NCBI RefSeq assembly: GCF_028649435.1
Contig: NZ_JAQSIN010000007.1
DNA from: Curvibacter microcysteis
GTDB taxonomy: Bacteria; Pseudomonadota; Gammaproteobacteria; Burkholderiales; Burkholderiaceae_C
DNA length: 64,000 nucleotides
Reading direction: 5' to 3' (one strand)
The notes below the pieces were generated by a model, which saw only the letters and a program-made list of their open reading frames with translations, was not told the DNA's origin and did not search any database. The translations under genes were made by a program, and so were the position numbers. Positions 35,308 through 44,746 of this stretch are shown piece after piece (position 1 is the first letter of the stretch; each line of letters starts with the position of its first letter).

Positions 35308-35327
35308 TGACGTTTACGTAAACGTCA
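35308..35327. promoter_or_regulatory. Perfect 20-bp palindromic operator
   Basis: TGACGTTTACGTAAACGTCA is its own reverse complement and lies 15 bp before the SDR start codon. It resembles binding sites described for LiuR (MerR family), the regulator of branched-chain amino acid and acyl-CoA catabolism in proteobacteria. No regulator gene is adjacent. Confidence 0.75.
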
Positions 35328-35362
35328 ATTATGGCATCCGAAATCGGGGTGGCACAAGCGTG

Positions 35363-35396
35363 AAAAAGGCCTCGCGCCTAGAAGCGGGAGGCCTGT
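35363..35396 (-). terminator. Terminator after the iron-binding protein gene
   Basis: On the minus strand AGGCCTC-CCGCTTCTAGGCGC-GAGGCCTTTTT gives a 7-bp stem with a T tract, about 25 nt past the stop. Confidence 0.75.
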
Positions 35397-35418
35397 GCAG
35401 AGCAGCCGGTAGGTCGTC

Positions 35419-36468
35419 TTAGCGAAAGCCGACCCGGTCCAGCATCTGCTGCACCTTGATCTGGTTCATGCCCACGGCGCTCACGGGAATCAGCTCGCTT
35501 TTGAAGCTGCCACCGGTCATGGCTTTGAGCGCGGGGTTGTCGAACTGCACCCCTTTGGCGACTGGCCATTCGTTGTTGCCGTTGGCGAAGTGGTTTTGCG
35601 CTTCGGGGCTCACCAGGTATTCCAGGAAGCGCACGGCGTTGGTTTGGTTTTTGGCGTAACGAGCCACCGCGCCACCGGCCACGTTGACGTGCGTGCCTTC
35701 GCCGGCCTGGTTTGGGAACATGATCCCCAGCTTGTCGACCAGCGCGCGGTCGTCGGCGTTGGTGGAGCGCATCAGGCGCGCCAGGTAGTAGGAGTTGGTC
35801 ACCGCCACCGCGCATTCACCCGAAGCCACGCCCTTGATCTGGTCGGTGTCGCCGCCCTTGGGGCTGCGCGCCAGGTTGTCGTTCAGGCCTTTGAGCCAGG
35901 CCTCGGTCTTGACCGGGCCCAGGTGTTCCACCATGGCGCCAAACAGGCTCAGGTTGTAGGGGTGGGAGCCCGAGCGGATGCAAATGCGGCCCTTGTTGAC
36001 CGGGTCCGCCAGCTTTTCGTAGGTGTCGACCTCGCTGGCTTTCACGCGCTGCTTGTCATACACCACGATGCGAGCCCGGGTGGACAGGCCGAACCAAGCC
36101 GTGGCCCCCTTGTCGTCGGGTTTGGCGCGCAGCTGGGGGGCAATGGCGGCGGTCAGCACTTTCGATTGGATGGGCTGGAACAGGCCGTCCACTTCGGCCC
36201 GCCACAAGCGAGCTGCATCCACCAGCAGGATCACGTCCGCGGGCGAGGCTTGGCCCTCGGTCTTCAGGCGGGCCAGGATGCCTGCGTCGTCCGAATCCAC
36301 GCGCTGGATGCGGATGCCCGTGGCCTTGGTGAAGTTGCTGTAGAGCGCTTCGTCGCTGGGGTAATGGCGGGCCGAATAGAGGTTCAGGACTTGCTCTTGG
36401 GCCCAGGACGGGGCCGCATTCAGCAGCATGGCACAGGACAGGGCAAGGGTCTTCAGCACGGTTTTCAC
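35419..36468 (-). CDS. fbpA: Iron(III) ABC transporter, periplasmic binding protein
   Basis: A 349-residue FbpA/FutA-type protein with a signal peptide cleaved near SWAQ. The mature start LNLYSARHYPSDEALYSNF is diagnostic. Likely iron ligands include the tyrosine pair in VAVTNSYYLARL near residue 225. It binds ferric ion in the periplasm for delivery to the permease encoded just upstream. A Fur-box-like repeat 50-70 bp before the start suggests iron repression. Confidence 0.93.
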   Translation of the reverse strand: MKTVLKTLALSCAMLLNAAPSWAQEQVLNLYSARHYPSDEALYSNFTKATGIRIQRVDSDDAGILARLKTEGQASPADVILLVDAARLWRAEVDGLFQPIQSKVLTAAIAPQLRAKPDDKGATAWFGLSTRARIVVYDKQRVKASEVDTYEKLADPVNKGRICIRSGSHPYNLSLFGAMVEHLGPVKTEAWLKGLNDNLARSPKGGDTDQIKGVASGECAVAVTNSYYLARLMRSTNADDRALVDKLGIMFPNQAGEGTHVNVAGGAVARYAKNQTNAVRFLEYLVSPEAQNHFANGNNEWPVAKGVQFDNPALKAMTGGSFKSELIPVSAVGMNQIKVQQMLDRVGFR

Positions 36469-36518
36469 AGCATTCCTTTGGCAGCGCCAAGCGTCTCAAT
36501 GTAAAGAATCAGTATAGC

Positions 36519-36538
36519 AATGAATGCGAATCATTCTT
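36519..36538 (-). promoter_or_regulatory. Fur box upstream of fbpA
   Basis: AATGAATGCGAATCATTCTT contains the inverted arms GAATG / CATTC and matches the A/T-rich GATAATGATAATCATTATC Fur consensus at many positions. It lies about 50 bp before the binding-protein start. Confidence 0.7.
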
Positions 36539-36616
36539 GAATTGAGGGGTATGCCGATGGGCTTGGACAGGGGGCGGACGCTGCTGTGGCCCGATCAGCC
36601 GGTGTGACCGGACGGC

Positions 36617-38260
36617 TCAATCCCCGTGCCGGCGCAGGGTGCGGCTGAGCAGCAGCACCGGCCCCAAACCCACCAGCACCAGGGCCAGGCTGGGCAGCGC
36701 CGCTTCGCCCAGGCGTTCATCCCGGGCCAGTTGGTAGGCCACCACGGCCAGGGTGTCTGAATTGAAGGGCCGCAGCACCAGGGTGGTGGGCAGCTCTTTC
36801 ATCACGTCGACAAACACCAGCAGCAGGGCTGCTGCGCTGGAGCGCCGCAGCAGGGGCGCGTGCACACGGCGCAGCAGGCCCCACCCGCGCACGCCGAGCA
36901 GTCGGGCCGACTCATCCAGGCTGGGCGGGATGCGTGCATAGCCGCTTTGCACGGTTTGCAGCGCCACGGAAGAGAAGCGAACCAGGTAAGCCAGCACCAG
37001 GCCCAGCACCGTGGCGCTGAGCCAGTACCCGGCTTGCGAGGCCGGCCAATGCTGTTGCAGCCAGCCGAAGGGCAGCAACAAACCCACCACCACCACGGCG
37101 CCCGGAACGGCGTATCCCAATCCCACCAGGCCACAGACCAGGCGCGACAGACGGTCGGGGCGCTGGCGTTGCAAGAAGGCCAGGGTCAGCGCCAAGGCCA
37201 CGGCCAACAGCGCGCTGATGGCGCCTAATTTCAGGCTGTTGAGCGACCAGTCAATGAAGCGTGTCCAGGGCAGTTCGCTCGGCTCGGCCAGCAGCGGGCG
37301 CAGCATGAACAGCACCGGCAGCACAAAGCCCAGCAGCACGGGCAGCCCGCAGACCAGCCAGGCCAGGGTCAAGCCCGGGCCGGCCAACGGGGCGGGACGG
37401 GCGCTGCTCACATCGCCCCGGTCGAGCTTGGCCTGGCTGAAGCGCAGGCGGCGCCGGGCGTGGCGCTCCAGGGCCAGCAGGCTGAGCACCACCAAGAGCA
37501 GGCAGCCCGCCAACTGGCCAGCGGCCACCCGGTCGTCCATGGCCAGCCAGGCCTTGTAGATGCCGGCGGTGAAGGTCTGGATGCCGAAGTAGCTCGACAC
37601 CCCATAGTCGGCCAAGGTCTCCATCAAGGCCAGGGCCACGCCGGCGGCGATGGCGGGGCGGGCCATGGGCAGCGCTATGGCGCGGATGCGGCGCGACAGC
37701 GGAGCGCCCAGCAGGCGGGCAGCCTCCATCAACTGGCTGGCACGTTCGCTCAGGGCGGCGCGGGTCAGCAGGTAAACATAGGGGTAGAGGGCCAGCGTGA
37801 ACACCAGGGCGGCCCCGCCCAGGCTGCGCACTTCGGGCAGCACCCGCCCTTGCAAGCCCAGGTGCTGGCGCAGCGCGCTTTGCAAGGGCCCGCTGAACTG
37901 CAGGAAGTCGGTGTAGGCATAGGCCACCACATAGGCCGGCATGGCCAGGGGCAGCAGCAGGGCCCATTCAAAAAAGCGCCGGCCCCGAAACTCGAACAAG
38001 CTCACGGCCGTGGCCGTGCCCAGGCCCACCACGGTGACCCCCACGCCCACCAGCAGGCACAGGGCCAGCGAGGTCCAGGCGTAGTCGGGCAGCACCGTGC
38101 GGGCCATTTCCAGCAGGATCTGGGTACTTTGCGCACTGCCTTGCAGGGCAAACAAGAGCACCGACAACACCGGCAAGCAGAGCAGGCCAGCGATCAGGAG
38201 CAGCAAGATGGAGCGGGGCCAGGTGCGCAGCATGAGGGGGAGGGCGTGAGGAGGGTGCAT
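36617..38260 (-). CDS. fbpB: Iron(III) ABC transporter, fused permease
   Basis: A 547-residue membrane protein made of two tandem permease halves with about 12 helices. Each half contains an EAA-type loop: SQLMEAARLLGAPLSRRIRAI near residue 175 and PSLDESARLLGVRGWGLLRRV near 445. This fused FbpB architecture is usual for ferric permeases. It is transcribed toward fbpA, 148 bp away, and is divergent from the ATPase gene, so the transporter is split between two promoters. The first ATG has no clear ribosome site; an ATG at 38233 is possible. Confidence 0.9.
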   Translation of the reverse strand: MHPPHALPLMLRTWPRSILLLLIAGLLCLPVLSVLLFALQGSAQSTQILLEMARTVLPDYAWTSLALCLLVGVGVTVVGLGTATAVSLFEFRGRRFFEWALLLPLAMPAYVVAYAYTDFLQFSGPLQSALRQHLGLQGRVLPEVRSLGGAALVFTLALYPYVYLLTRAALSERASQLMEAARLLGAPLSRRIRAIALPMARPAIAAGVALALMETLADYGVSSYFGIQTFTAGIYKAWLAMDDRVAAGQLAGCLLLVVLSLLALERHARRRLRFSQAKLDRGDVSSARPAPLAGPGLTLAWLVCGLPVLLGFVLPVLFMLRPLLAEPSELPWTRFIDWSLNSLKLGAISALLAVALALTLAFLQRQRPDRLSRLVCGLVGLGYAVPGAVVVVGLLLPFGWLQQHWPASQAGYWLSATVLGLVLAYLVRFSSVALQTVQSGYARIPPSLDESARLLGVRGWGLLRRVHAPLLRRSSAAALLLVFVDVMKELPTTLVLRPFNSDTLAVVAYQLARDERLGEAALPSLALVLVGLGPVLLLSRTLRRHGD

Positions 38261-38338
38261 TGTAGGAGCCGCTCGTGGGCCTGCGCGGTCAGGGGCCTTG
38301 CCTGCGGCACCGGCCTGGGGTCCCTACAATCGGCGGCT

Positions 38339-39412
38339 ATGTTTTTAGAGCTGTCCCAGCTGGAGGTCCGTTACCCAGGTCGCGCGCGCGCGGCGGTGGC
38401 TCAGGTGTCGCTGGGCCTGCGCGCGGGGGACATTGGTGTGCTGTTGGGGCCCTCGGGCTGCGGCAAGACCTCGCTGTTGCGGGCCGTGGCCGGGCTGGAG
38501 CCGGTGGCCGCCGGCGCCATTCGCCTGTCTTCGCGCGTGGTCAGCCAGGCGGGCCGGGTGGTGCCGCCAGAGCAGCGTCGCATGGGCATGGTGTTTCAGG
38601 ACTACGCCTTGTTCCCGCACCTGAGCATTGCCGACAACGTGGGCTTTGGTTTGGCGCCACTGTCGCGCGAGGCCCGCTCAGCCCGGGTGCGCGAGGTGCT
38701 CGGCCTGGTCGGCCTGGAGGGTGCACAGGGGCGCTTTCCGCATGAACTGTCGGGCGGCCAGCAGCAGCGTGTGGCCCTGGCCCGGGCCCTGGCGCCTCAG
38801 CCTGATCTGCTGCTGCTCGATGAACCCTTTTCCAACCTCGATGTCGAACTGCGCGAGCGCCTGGCCCATGAGGTGCGTGGCATCCTGAAGCAGGCCGGCG
38901 CCACGGCGCTGATGGTCACCCACGACCAACTCGAGGCCTTTGCCATTGGCGACGTGATTGGCGTCATGCAAGACGGGGCGCTGCACCAATGGGACGACGC
39001 CTATTCGCTCTACCACCGACCCGCCACTCGGTTTGTCGCCGACTTCATTGGCCACGGCGTGCTCTTGCCCGCCAGCCTGAGCGGCCAAGGGGAGGCCCTG
39101 CGGGTGCACACCCCCTTGGGCGATTTGCAGGACCTGAGCGAATGTCCCCTGCCCACGGCCTACCCTGGTGGCCTGTGCGATGTGCTGTTCCGGGCCGATG
39201 ACATCGTGCACGACGACGCTTCGAGCGTGAAGGCGCGCATCCTGCGCAAGGCCTTCAGAGGCTCTGAATTCCTCTACACCTTGAGCCTGAGCACGGGCGA
39301 GACCGTGCTGGCCCATGTGCCCAGCCACCATGACCACGCGGTGGGTGAGTGGGTGGGCATCCGGCCTGAGATGGACCATGTGGTCACCTTTGCCCGGCTC
39401 CCGGCGGCCTGA
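38339..39412 (+). CDS. fbpC: Iron(III) ABC transporter, ATP-binding protein
   Basis: A 357-residue ABC ATPase. Walker A is GPSGCGKTS near residue 38, the Q-loop is in MVFQDYALFPHLS, the signature is LSGGQQQRVALARAL near 135, Walker B is LLLLDEP, and the switch His is in MVTHDQLEA. The C-terminal third is the TOBE/regulatory extension of the FbpC/PotA type. Although an open frame extends upstream, homology begins at ATG 38339. It is divergent from fbpB with 78 bp between them. Confidence 0.92.
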   Translation: MFLELSQLEVRYPGRARAAVAQVSLGLRAGDIGVLLGPSGCGKTSLLRAVAGLEPVAAGAIRLSSRVVSQAGRVVPPEQRRMGMVFQDYALFPHLSIADNVGFGLAPLSREARSARVREVLGLVGLEGAQGRFPHELSGGQQQRVALARALAPQPDLLLLDEPFSNLDVELRERLAHEVRGILKQAGATALMVTHDQLEAFAIGDVIGVMQDGALHQWDDAYSLYHRPATRFVADFIGHGVLLPASLSGQGEALRVHTPLGDLQDLSECPLPTAYPGGLCDVLFRADDIVHDDASSVKARILRKAFRGSEFLYTLSLSTGETVLAHVPSHHDHAVGEWVGIRPEMDHVVTFARLPAA

Positions 39413-39437
39413 GCGGGCTGCCTTCTCTTTTCTTTTC

Positions 39438-40445
39438 ATGTCCATGCGTTTTCAATTCCTGCGGGGCACCCGTGCCTCATCGTGCTCGCGCCTGCTGGGC
39501 GGGCTTTGCCTGGCCCTGCTGCTGCAAGCCTGCAGCACGCCTCCCCCGTTGCTGCCGAGTGGCGGTGGGACAGCCGCCACGCCGGGCGCTGGCGCGTCGT
39601 CCAATGCCTCGTCCAGCCCGTCAGCGACCGCCACGCCCCCGGTGGCTGTCCCCAGCCCGCCGCCACGCCCCCCGCTGAAAATCGGTTTGGCCCTGGGCGG
39701 TGGTGCGGCGCGTGGCTTTGCCCACATCGGTGTGATTCAGGTGCTGGAAGAGGCGGGCATCAAGCCGGACTTGGTGGTGGGCACCTCGGCGGGCAGCGTG
39801 GTGGCTGCACTCTATGCGAGCGGCAAGACCGGGGCTCAGCTGCAGCAGGTGGCCGAGACCATGGAAGAAGCGGCCATCACCGACTGGACCCTGCCTTTAT
39901 TCAGCCGAGGCATGCTCAAGGGCGAGGCCTTGGGGCGCTATGTGAACGGTCTGGTGGGCAATCGCTTGATCGAGGACATGCGCATGCCCCTGGGGGTGGT
40001 CGCCACCGACCTGCAAAACGGGCAGGGCGTGTTGTTCCAGCGTGGCAACACGGGCACGGCGGTGCGGGCCTCGAGTGCCGTGCCTTCGGTGTTTCAGCCG
40101 GTGAACATCGCGGGCCGCGACTATGTGGACGGCGGCCTGGTGTCGCCCGTGCCGGTGCGCTTTGCACGCCAGATGGGCGCCACTTATGTGCTGGCGGTGG
40201 ACATCTCCAGCCCGCCCGAAGGCAATACCGCCAATGACTCACTGCAAATCCTGCTGCAGACCTTCGCCATCATGTCCAAGAGCATCAATGCCTGGGAGCT
40301 GAAAGAGGCTGAGCTGGTGGTCAAGCCTGCGTTGCCAGGCATCAAGAGCGCCGACTTTGGCGCCCGCCGCCGCTCCATCGAAGCGGGGCGGGTCGCCATG
40401 CTGCAGGCCTTGCCCGCCTTGAAGGCCGCATTGGCCGCGCGCTGA
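39438..40445 (+). CDS. Patatin-like phospholipase lipoprotein
   Basis: A 335-residue protein with a lipoprotein signal (lipobox LLLQAC, Cys32). A Ser/Pro/Ala-rich linker follows, then a patatin domain. The oxyanion loop is GGGAARGFAH near residue 89, the nucleophile is Ser in VVGTSAGSV, and the catalytic Asp is in DYVDGGLVSPVP. It resembles RssA-type bacterial patatins but is anchored to the envelope. A phospholipid acyl hydrolase role is inferred. It begins 25 nt after the ABC ATPase gene. Confidence 0.9.
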   Translation: MSMRFQFLRGTRASSCSRLLGGLCLALLLQACSTPPPLLPSGGGTAATPGAGASSNASSSPSATATPPVAVPSPPPRPPLKIGLALGGGAARGFAHIGVIQVLEEAGIKPDLVVGTSAGSVVAALYASGKTGAQLQQVAETMEEAAITDWTLPLFSRGMLKGEALGRYVNGLVGNRLIEDMRMPLGVVATDLQNGQGVLFQRGNTGTAVRASSAVPSVFQPVNIAGRDYVDGGLVSPVPVRFARQMGATYVLAVDISSPPEGNTANDSLQILLQTFAIMSKSINAWELKEAELVVKPALPGIKSADFGARRRSIEAGRVAMLQALPALKAALAAR

Positions 40446-40493
40446 GCGCGAGCTGTTGCGCGCCCCCGCGGAAGTCGCCTGGGGGGCGCAGGG

Positions 40494-41816
40494 TCAGCGT
40501 GCGCGGGCCGGCAGGATGCTGCCTTCGCAGGCGCCAAAGCCAATGCGCGCTGCACCCGCTTTTTCGCACCAGCCACGCAGCACCACGCTGTCGCCGTCTT
40601 CCAGGTAAACGCGTTGCTCGCCTTGGGGCAGGGTGACGGGCTGCTTGCCGCCTTGGGTCAGCTCGATCAGGGCGCCGGCCTGGTCCAGTGTGGGGCCCGA
40701 CAGCGTGCCGCTGCCCAGCAGGTCGCCGGGCTGCAGGTTACAGCCATTGACCGTGTGGTGCGTGACCATCTGCGCCAGCGTCCAGTAGGCGTGCCGGTAG
40801 CTGGTGCGGCAAATGCTGGCCGGCGCCAGGCCTGCGCTGCGCATGGCTGGGGTTTGCAGGCCGACGTCCAGCTGGATGTCGAACGCGCCTTCCTGGCGGT
40901 TCGCGGCCGAGTCCAAATAGGCCAGGGGCTGCGGGTCGCCGGCGGGGCGCTCGAAGCCGGTGCGGTAGGGGGCCAGGGCCTCCAGCGTCACGATCCAGGG
41001 CGAAATGGTGGTGGCGAAGTTCTTGGACAAGAAGGGGCCCAGGGGTTGGTACTCCCAGGCCTGGATGTCACGCGCTGACCAGTCGTTGAGCAGGCAGAGG
41101 CCGAACACGTGTTGCTCAGCGTCATCCATGGCGATGGGCTCGCCCAGTTCATTGCCCTGGCCCAGGAACACGCCCAACTCCAGTTCGATGTCCAGCCGGC
41201 GGCAGGGGCCGAACACGGGCTCGGTGGCCCCGGGCGGCAGGGTCTGGCCCACGGGGCGGTGAAAGCGCTGACCCGACACGCCAATGCTGGAGGCCCGGCC
41301 GTGGTAACCGATGGGCACCCACTTGTAATTGGGCAGCAAAGGGTTGTCCGGGCGGAACTGCTTGCCGATGTTGGTGGCGTGGTGCACCGAGGTGTAGAAG
41401 TCGGTGTAGTCACCGATGCGCGCCGGCACGGTGAACTCCGCTTGGGCTTGCGGCACCAGGCAGGTGGCCACCGTGTCGGCACCGGCAGCGCCTTCGCGCA
41501 GCAGGCGCGACAAGGCCAGGCGCAGCGCGCTCCAGGCCGTGGGGCCCAGGGCCATCAAGGCATTGAGCCGGTCTTGCGCGCCAGCCTGCAGGGCGGCGGC
41601 CGCTTCACCCGTGACCAGGCCGGTGCGGGCCAGGGCGGCCAGGTCGACGATTTGGTCGCCCAGGGCCACACCGCCGCGGAAGGCTTCGTCGCTGCCTTGG
41701 CGACGGAACACGGCAAAGGGCAGGTTCTGGATCGGGAAGTCGCCGCCGGGCGTTTGGGCTGAGGCCAGCCAGCTGCGCAGTGCGGGGTGGTGGGTTTCGT
41801 TCAAAAGGGTGCTCAT
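40494..41816 (-). CDS. fahA: Fumarylacetoacetase
   Basis: A 440-residue FAH hydrolase of full-length type, with an N-terminal SH3-like domain and the catalytic barrel. The active-site regions DYTDFYTSVHHATNIGKQFR near residue 130 and WVPIGYHGRASSI are clear. So are the metal ligands in ELELGVFLGQGNELGEPI and LLNDWSARDIQAWEY. It cleaves fumarylacetoacetate or related diketo acids. The ATG overlaps the VOC gene stop (ATGA, 41813-41816) with GGAG upstream. It is last gene of the P450-VOC-FAH operon; no homogentisate dioxygenase is present, so the substrate may differ. Confidence 0.92.
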   Translation of the reverse strand: MSTLLNETHHPALRSWLASAQTPGGDFPIQNLPFAVFRRQGSDEAFRGGVALGDQIVDLAALARTGLVTGEAAAALQAGAQDRLNALMALGPTAWSALRLALSRLLREGAAGADTVATCLVPQAQAEFTVPARIGDYTDFYTSVHHATNIGKQFRPDNPLLPNYKWVPIGYHGRASSIGVSGQRFHRPVGQTLPPGATEPVFGPCRRLDIELELGVFLGQGNELGEPIAMDDAEQHVFGLCLLNDWSARDIQAWEYQPLGPFLSKNFATTISPWIVTLEALAPYRTGFERPAGDPQPLAYLDSAANRQEGAFDIQLDVGLQTPAMRSAGLAPASICRTSYRHAYWTLAQMVTHHTVNGCNLQPGDLLGSGTLSGPTLDQAGALIELTQGGKQPVTLPQGEQRVYLEDGDSVVLRGWCEKAGAARIGFGACEGSILPARAR

Positions 41817-42349
41817 GCTTGGAACTCCGTGGCGTGCATCCAGGCCGCATGCTGGGGCGCGCGCTTGGTGCGGCTCCACTCTTCCAGCATCTCCCATTTG
41901 ACCGCCGCAGCTTTGCCCAGCAGCTCGGGCGTGCTGGTGTCGGCAGCCAGTTCCAGGCGGTGGCCGTTGGGGTCGAAGAAGTAAATCGACTTGAACAAGG
42001 TGTGGTCGGTCACGCCCACCACCTCGATGCCGTCGGCCTGCAAGCGGGCCTTGACGCGCTCCAACGTGGCGACGGAGTCGACCTGGAAGGCGATGTGTTG
42101 CACCCAGTCAGGGGTGTTCTCATCGCGACCCATGGGGGCTTGCTGTGGCAGTTCAAAGAAGGCCAGCACATTGCCGCCACCGGCGTCCAGGAAGATGTGC
42201 ATGTAGGGGTCGGGTGCCTTGGTGGAGGGCACTTGGTTCTCGGCAAAGGCGAGCTGGAAGTCCATTTCCAGGTACTTGGTGTACCACTCGACGGTTTGCT
42301 TCGCGTCCTTGCAGCGGTAGGCCACGTGGTGGATTTTCTCGATCAGCAT
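41813..42349 (-). CDS. VOC superfamily (glyoxalase/dioxygenase-fold) protein
   Basis: A 178-residue vicinal-oxygen-chelate protein with two beta-alpha-beta modules. Candidate metal ligands are His in IHHVAYRC near residue 8, His in DWVQHIAFQVD near 83 and Glu in GHRLELAAD near 135. It could be an isomerase, lyase or small dioxygenase. GGAG sits six bases before the ATG. The position between the P450 and FAH genes points to a step on the product of the P450 reaction. Confidence 0.85.
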   Translation of the reverse strand: MLIEKIHHVAYRCKDAKQTVEWYTKYLEMDFQLAFAENQVPSTKAPDPYMHIFLDAGGGNVLAFFELPQQAPMGRDENTPDWVQHIAFQVDSVATLERVKARLQADGIEVVGVTDHTLFKSIYFFDPNGHRLELAADTSTPELLGKAAAVKWEMLEEWSRTKRAPQHAAWMHATEFQA

Positions 42350-42386
42350 CTCAGGCTCCTTGGTTCATGGGGCAATGGTGAAGGTG

Positions 42387-44732
42387 TCAAAGGGCGAGCA
42401 CGATGCGCTCGCCCAAGGCCCGCGAGCAGCAGGCCATCATGCGTTGGTTGGATTGGCGCTCCCCCTTGGTCAGCACCTTGTCGCGGTGGTCGATGTCGCC
42501 GCTGAGCACGCTGACTTCGCAGGTGCCGCAAAGGCCCTCACCGCAATCACAGGGGATGTCGACGCCTGCGGCCTGCAAGGCCTGCAAGAGGGTCTGGTGG
42601 CGTGGTACTTCGACGCGCAGGCCAGAGTCTTGGAGTTCGACGACGAAGGCGTGGTCCTTCTCGGGGTCCAGTGCGGCGTGTTCGGCACTGAAGTGCTCAA
42701 AGCGCAGCGTGCCTTCGGGCCAGGCCTCGGCCAGGGACTCCAGCTCGGCAATCAGCCGGTCGGGACCGCAGGCATAGACCCGGCAGTCCGCGCCGACGCT
42801 GGACAGCAGAACGGGCAGGTCCATGCGCTGTCCCTGGTCCTTCAGGTGCAGGCGCAAATGCGGGCCGTGTGCGCCTTCGGCGCGGGCCAGCAAAGCCATG
42901 TGCTGGCGCGAGCGGCCGGCGTAATGCAGTTCGTAGCGGTGGCCCAGGGCCTGGAGCCGATCGGCCATGGCCAGGATGGGGGTGATGCCAATGCCTGCAG
43001 CGATCAGGATGTGGTGGCGGGCGCTTTCATCGAGGCGAAACAGGTTCTTGGGGCCGGCCAGTTGCAGTGTGTCGCCCACCTGCAAGGTGTCGCAAAAATG
43101 GCGCGAGCCGCCCCGGCCCTCGGCCTCGCGCTGCACCACCACTTCATAGCAGTCGGTTGGGGTGGGCGAGCCACACAGTGAGTACTTGCGGCGAAAGCCG
43201 CCCGCGATCAGGTCCACATGGGCGCCAGCTGTCCAGGCCGGTAAGCGGCCGGTCCCCACTGGGGCCAGCACCAGGCGGACCAGGTTCTCGCCCTCGGTTT
43301 GCTTATCGCGCACGCACACGGTGCGGGCCAGCCCATCCTTTGGGGGCGGGCCGACCTGGAACTCGGCCAGCGTGACCAACTGCACCGGGACTTGGCGCTC
43401 GGGGTTGAGGGTGGGGTCCCACTCGACCCACAGCGCCGAGGGGCCGCGGAAGGAGGTGTTGGACAAGAAATCAAAGCTTTGTGGCTGCACCAGGCGCAGG
43501 TGGGGCAGGCGGCGCACAAACTCTTCCAGAAACACCCGCATCTGCATGCGGCCAATGTTTTTGCCCATGCACTGGTGGGCGCCATAGCCAAAGGTCAGGT
43601 GCTCGACCGCGTTCTCGCGGTACAGGTCCACCCGGTCTGGGTCCTCAAAGTGGCTGGGGTCGAAATTGGCCGAGGCTTGGACCAACAGCAGCTTGCCGCC
43701 TTGCGGGATGGTGACGCCGCCCACCTGCGTGGCGCGGGTGGCCTGGCGGCGCCAGGCAATGATGGAGCCGGCCACCCGCAGGCATTCCTCGACCGCATTG
43801 GGGATCAGCGCGGGTTGGGCACACAGGGCTTCCCAGCTGTCGCGCTGGGTCAGCAAGGTCATGAAGGCATTGGCGGTCGCGTTGGACGTGGTTTCGTGCG
43901 CTGCCGCCAGGATGGCCATCATCATGGAGCGCAGGTAAGACAGGGTCACCACCTCGGGGTGCAGCCGGTGTTGGCGAATGCTCTCGTACATCCAGCCTTC
44001 GCCATCGGGCTGGGCCAGCATGCCGTCCAGAATGGACTGGGCCGTTTGCCAGAAGCGTCCCACGTTGTGGGCGATGGTGAGTTGTTCCTCGGGGGTGGGC
44101 CGGCCCCAGGTGTTGAGTGTGTGGGCCACGGCAAACTGGCGCAGCTGCTCGGCGCCTTCGTCGGGCACACCCAGAAAATGCAGCGCGATGGTGAGCGGAA
44201 TTTCGTAGAACATCTCCGCCACCAGGTCAGCCCGGCCCTGGTCGATGAAGCGGTCCATGTACTGGCGCGCGAGTTGGCGGATGGCTGGCTCATAGCTCAC
44301 CAGGCGCTCGGGCAGGAAGGCGTCCATCAGCAGGCGGCGCCGCGCCATGTGATCGGGCTCGTCTTCGTTGACCATGGTGCGGTTCATGGCGAAGCCGTAG
44401 CGCTTCAGGATGGCCAGCACCTCGTCCGACGCCGGCGTGATTTTCTCCAGGGCAATGCAGGGCGAGAACAACAGGTTGTCGCGGAACACGGCCTTCACAT
44501 CTTCATAGCGCGTGACCACCCAGTAGCCCAGCTCGGGGCTGTAAAACACCGGTTCCTCGTCACGCGCCCAGCGCAGGCTTGCCGCCGGGTTCTGCTGGTA
44601 GTCGGGCTGGAAGGGGTCGAAGGCCGCCGCCCGAGCGCTCACCGGGCAGCCGGTGGGGCTCAGGGCTGGGGCCAGGGCGGTGTGGTCGACCGGGCAGCGG
44701 CCTGTCGCGGTGACGGCGCTTTTCTGGGTCAT
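42387..44732 (-). CDS. Self-sufficient cytochrome P450 (CYP116B-like, P450-reductase-ferredoxin fusion)
   Basis: A 781-residue natural fusion. The P450 part has I-helix AHETT (279-283), the ExxR motif in EECLR (316-319) and the haem loop FGYGAHQCMG (381-390, Cys388). From about 460 follows a phthalate-dioxygenase-reductase type module with the flavin site RKYSLCGSPT and the NAD(P)H-binding GIGITPILAM. A C-terminal [2Fe-2S] ferredoxin has CDCGEGLCGTC and a final Cys in ACCS. CYP116B enzymes hydroxylate or O-dealkylate aromatic compounds. ATG 44732 is chosen because AAAGGAGA lies six bases upstream. Confidence 0.93.
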   Translation of the reverse strand: MTQKSAVTATGRCPVDHTALAPALSPTGCPVSARAAAFDPFQPDYQQNPAASLRWARDEEPVFYSPELGYWVVTRYEDVKAVFRDNLLFSPCIALEKITPASDEVLAILKRYGFAMNRTMVNEDEPDHMARRRLLMDAFLPERLVSYEPAIRQLARQYMDRFIDQGRADLVAEMFYEIPLTIALHFLGVPDEGAEQLRQFAVAHTLNTWGRPTPEEQLTIAHNVGRFWQTAQSILDGMLAQPDGEGWMYESIRQHRLHPEVVTLSYLRSMMMAILAAAHETTSNATANAFMTLLTQRDSWEALCAQPALIPNAVEECLRVAGSIIAWRRQATRATQVGGVTIPQGGKLLLVQASANFDPSHFEDPDRVDLYRENAVEHLTFGYGAHQCMGKNIGRMQMRVFLEEFVRRLPHLRLVQPQSFDFLSNTSFRGPSALWVEWDPTLNPERQVPVQLVTLAEFQVGPPPKDGLARTVCVRDKQTEGENLVRLVLAPVGTGRLPAWTAGAHVDLIAGGFRRKYSLCGSPTPTDCYEVVVQREAEGRGGSRHFCDTLQVGDTLQLAGPKNLFRLDESARHHILIAAGIGITPILAMADRLQALGHRYELHYAGRSRQHMALLARAEGAHGPHLRLHLKDQGQRMDLPVLLSSVGADCRVYACGPDRLIAELESLAEAWPEGTLRFEHFSAEHAALDPEKDHAFVVELQDSGLRVEVPRHQTLLQALQAAGVDIPCDCGEGLCGTCEVSVLSGDIDHRDKVLTKGERQSNQRMMACCSRALGERIVLAL

Positions 44733-44746
44733 GGCGATCTCCTTTG

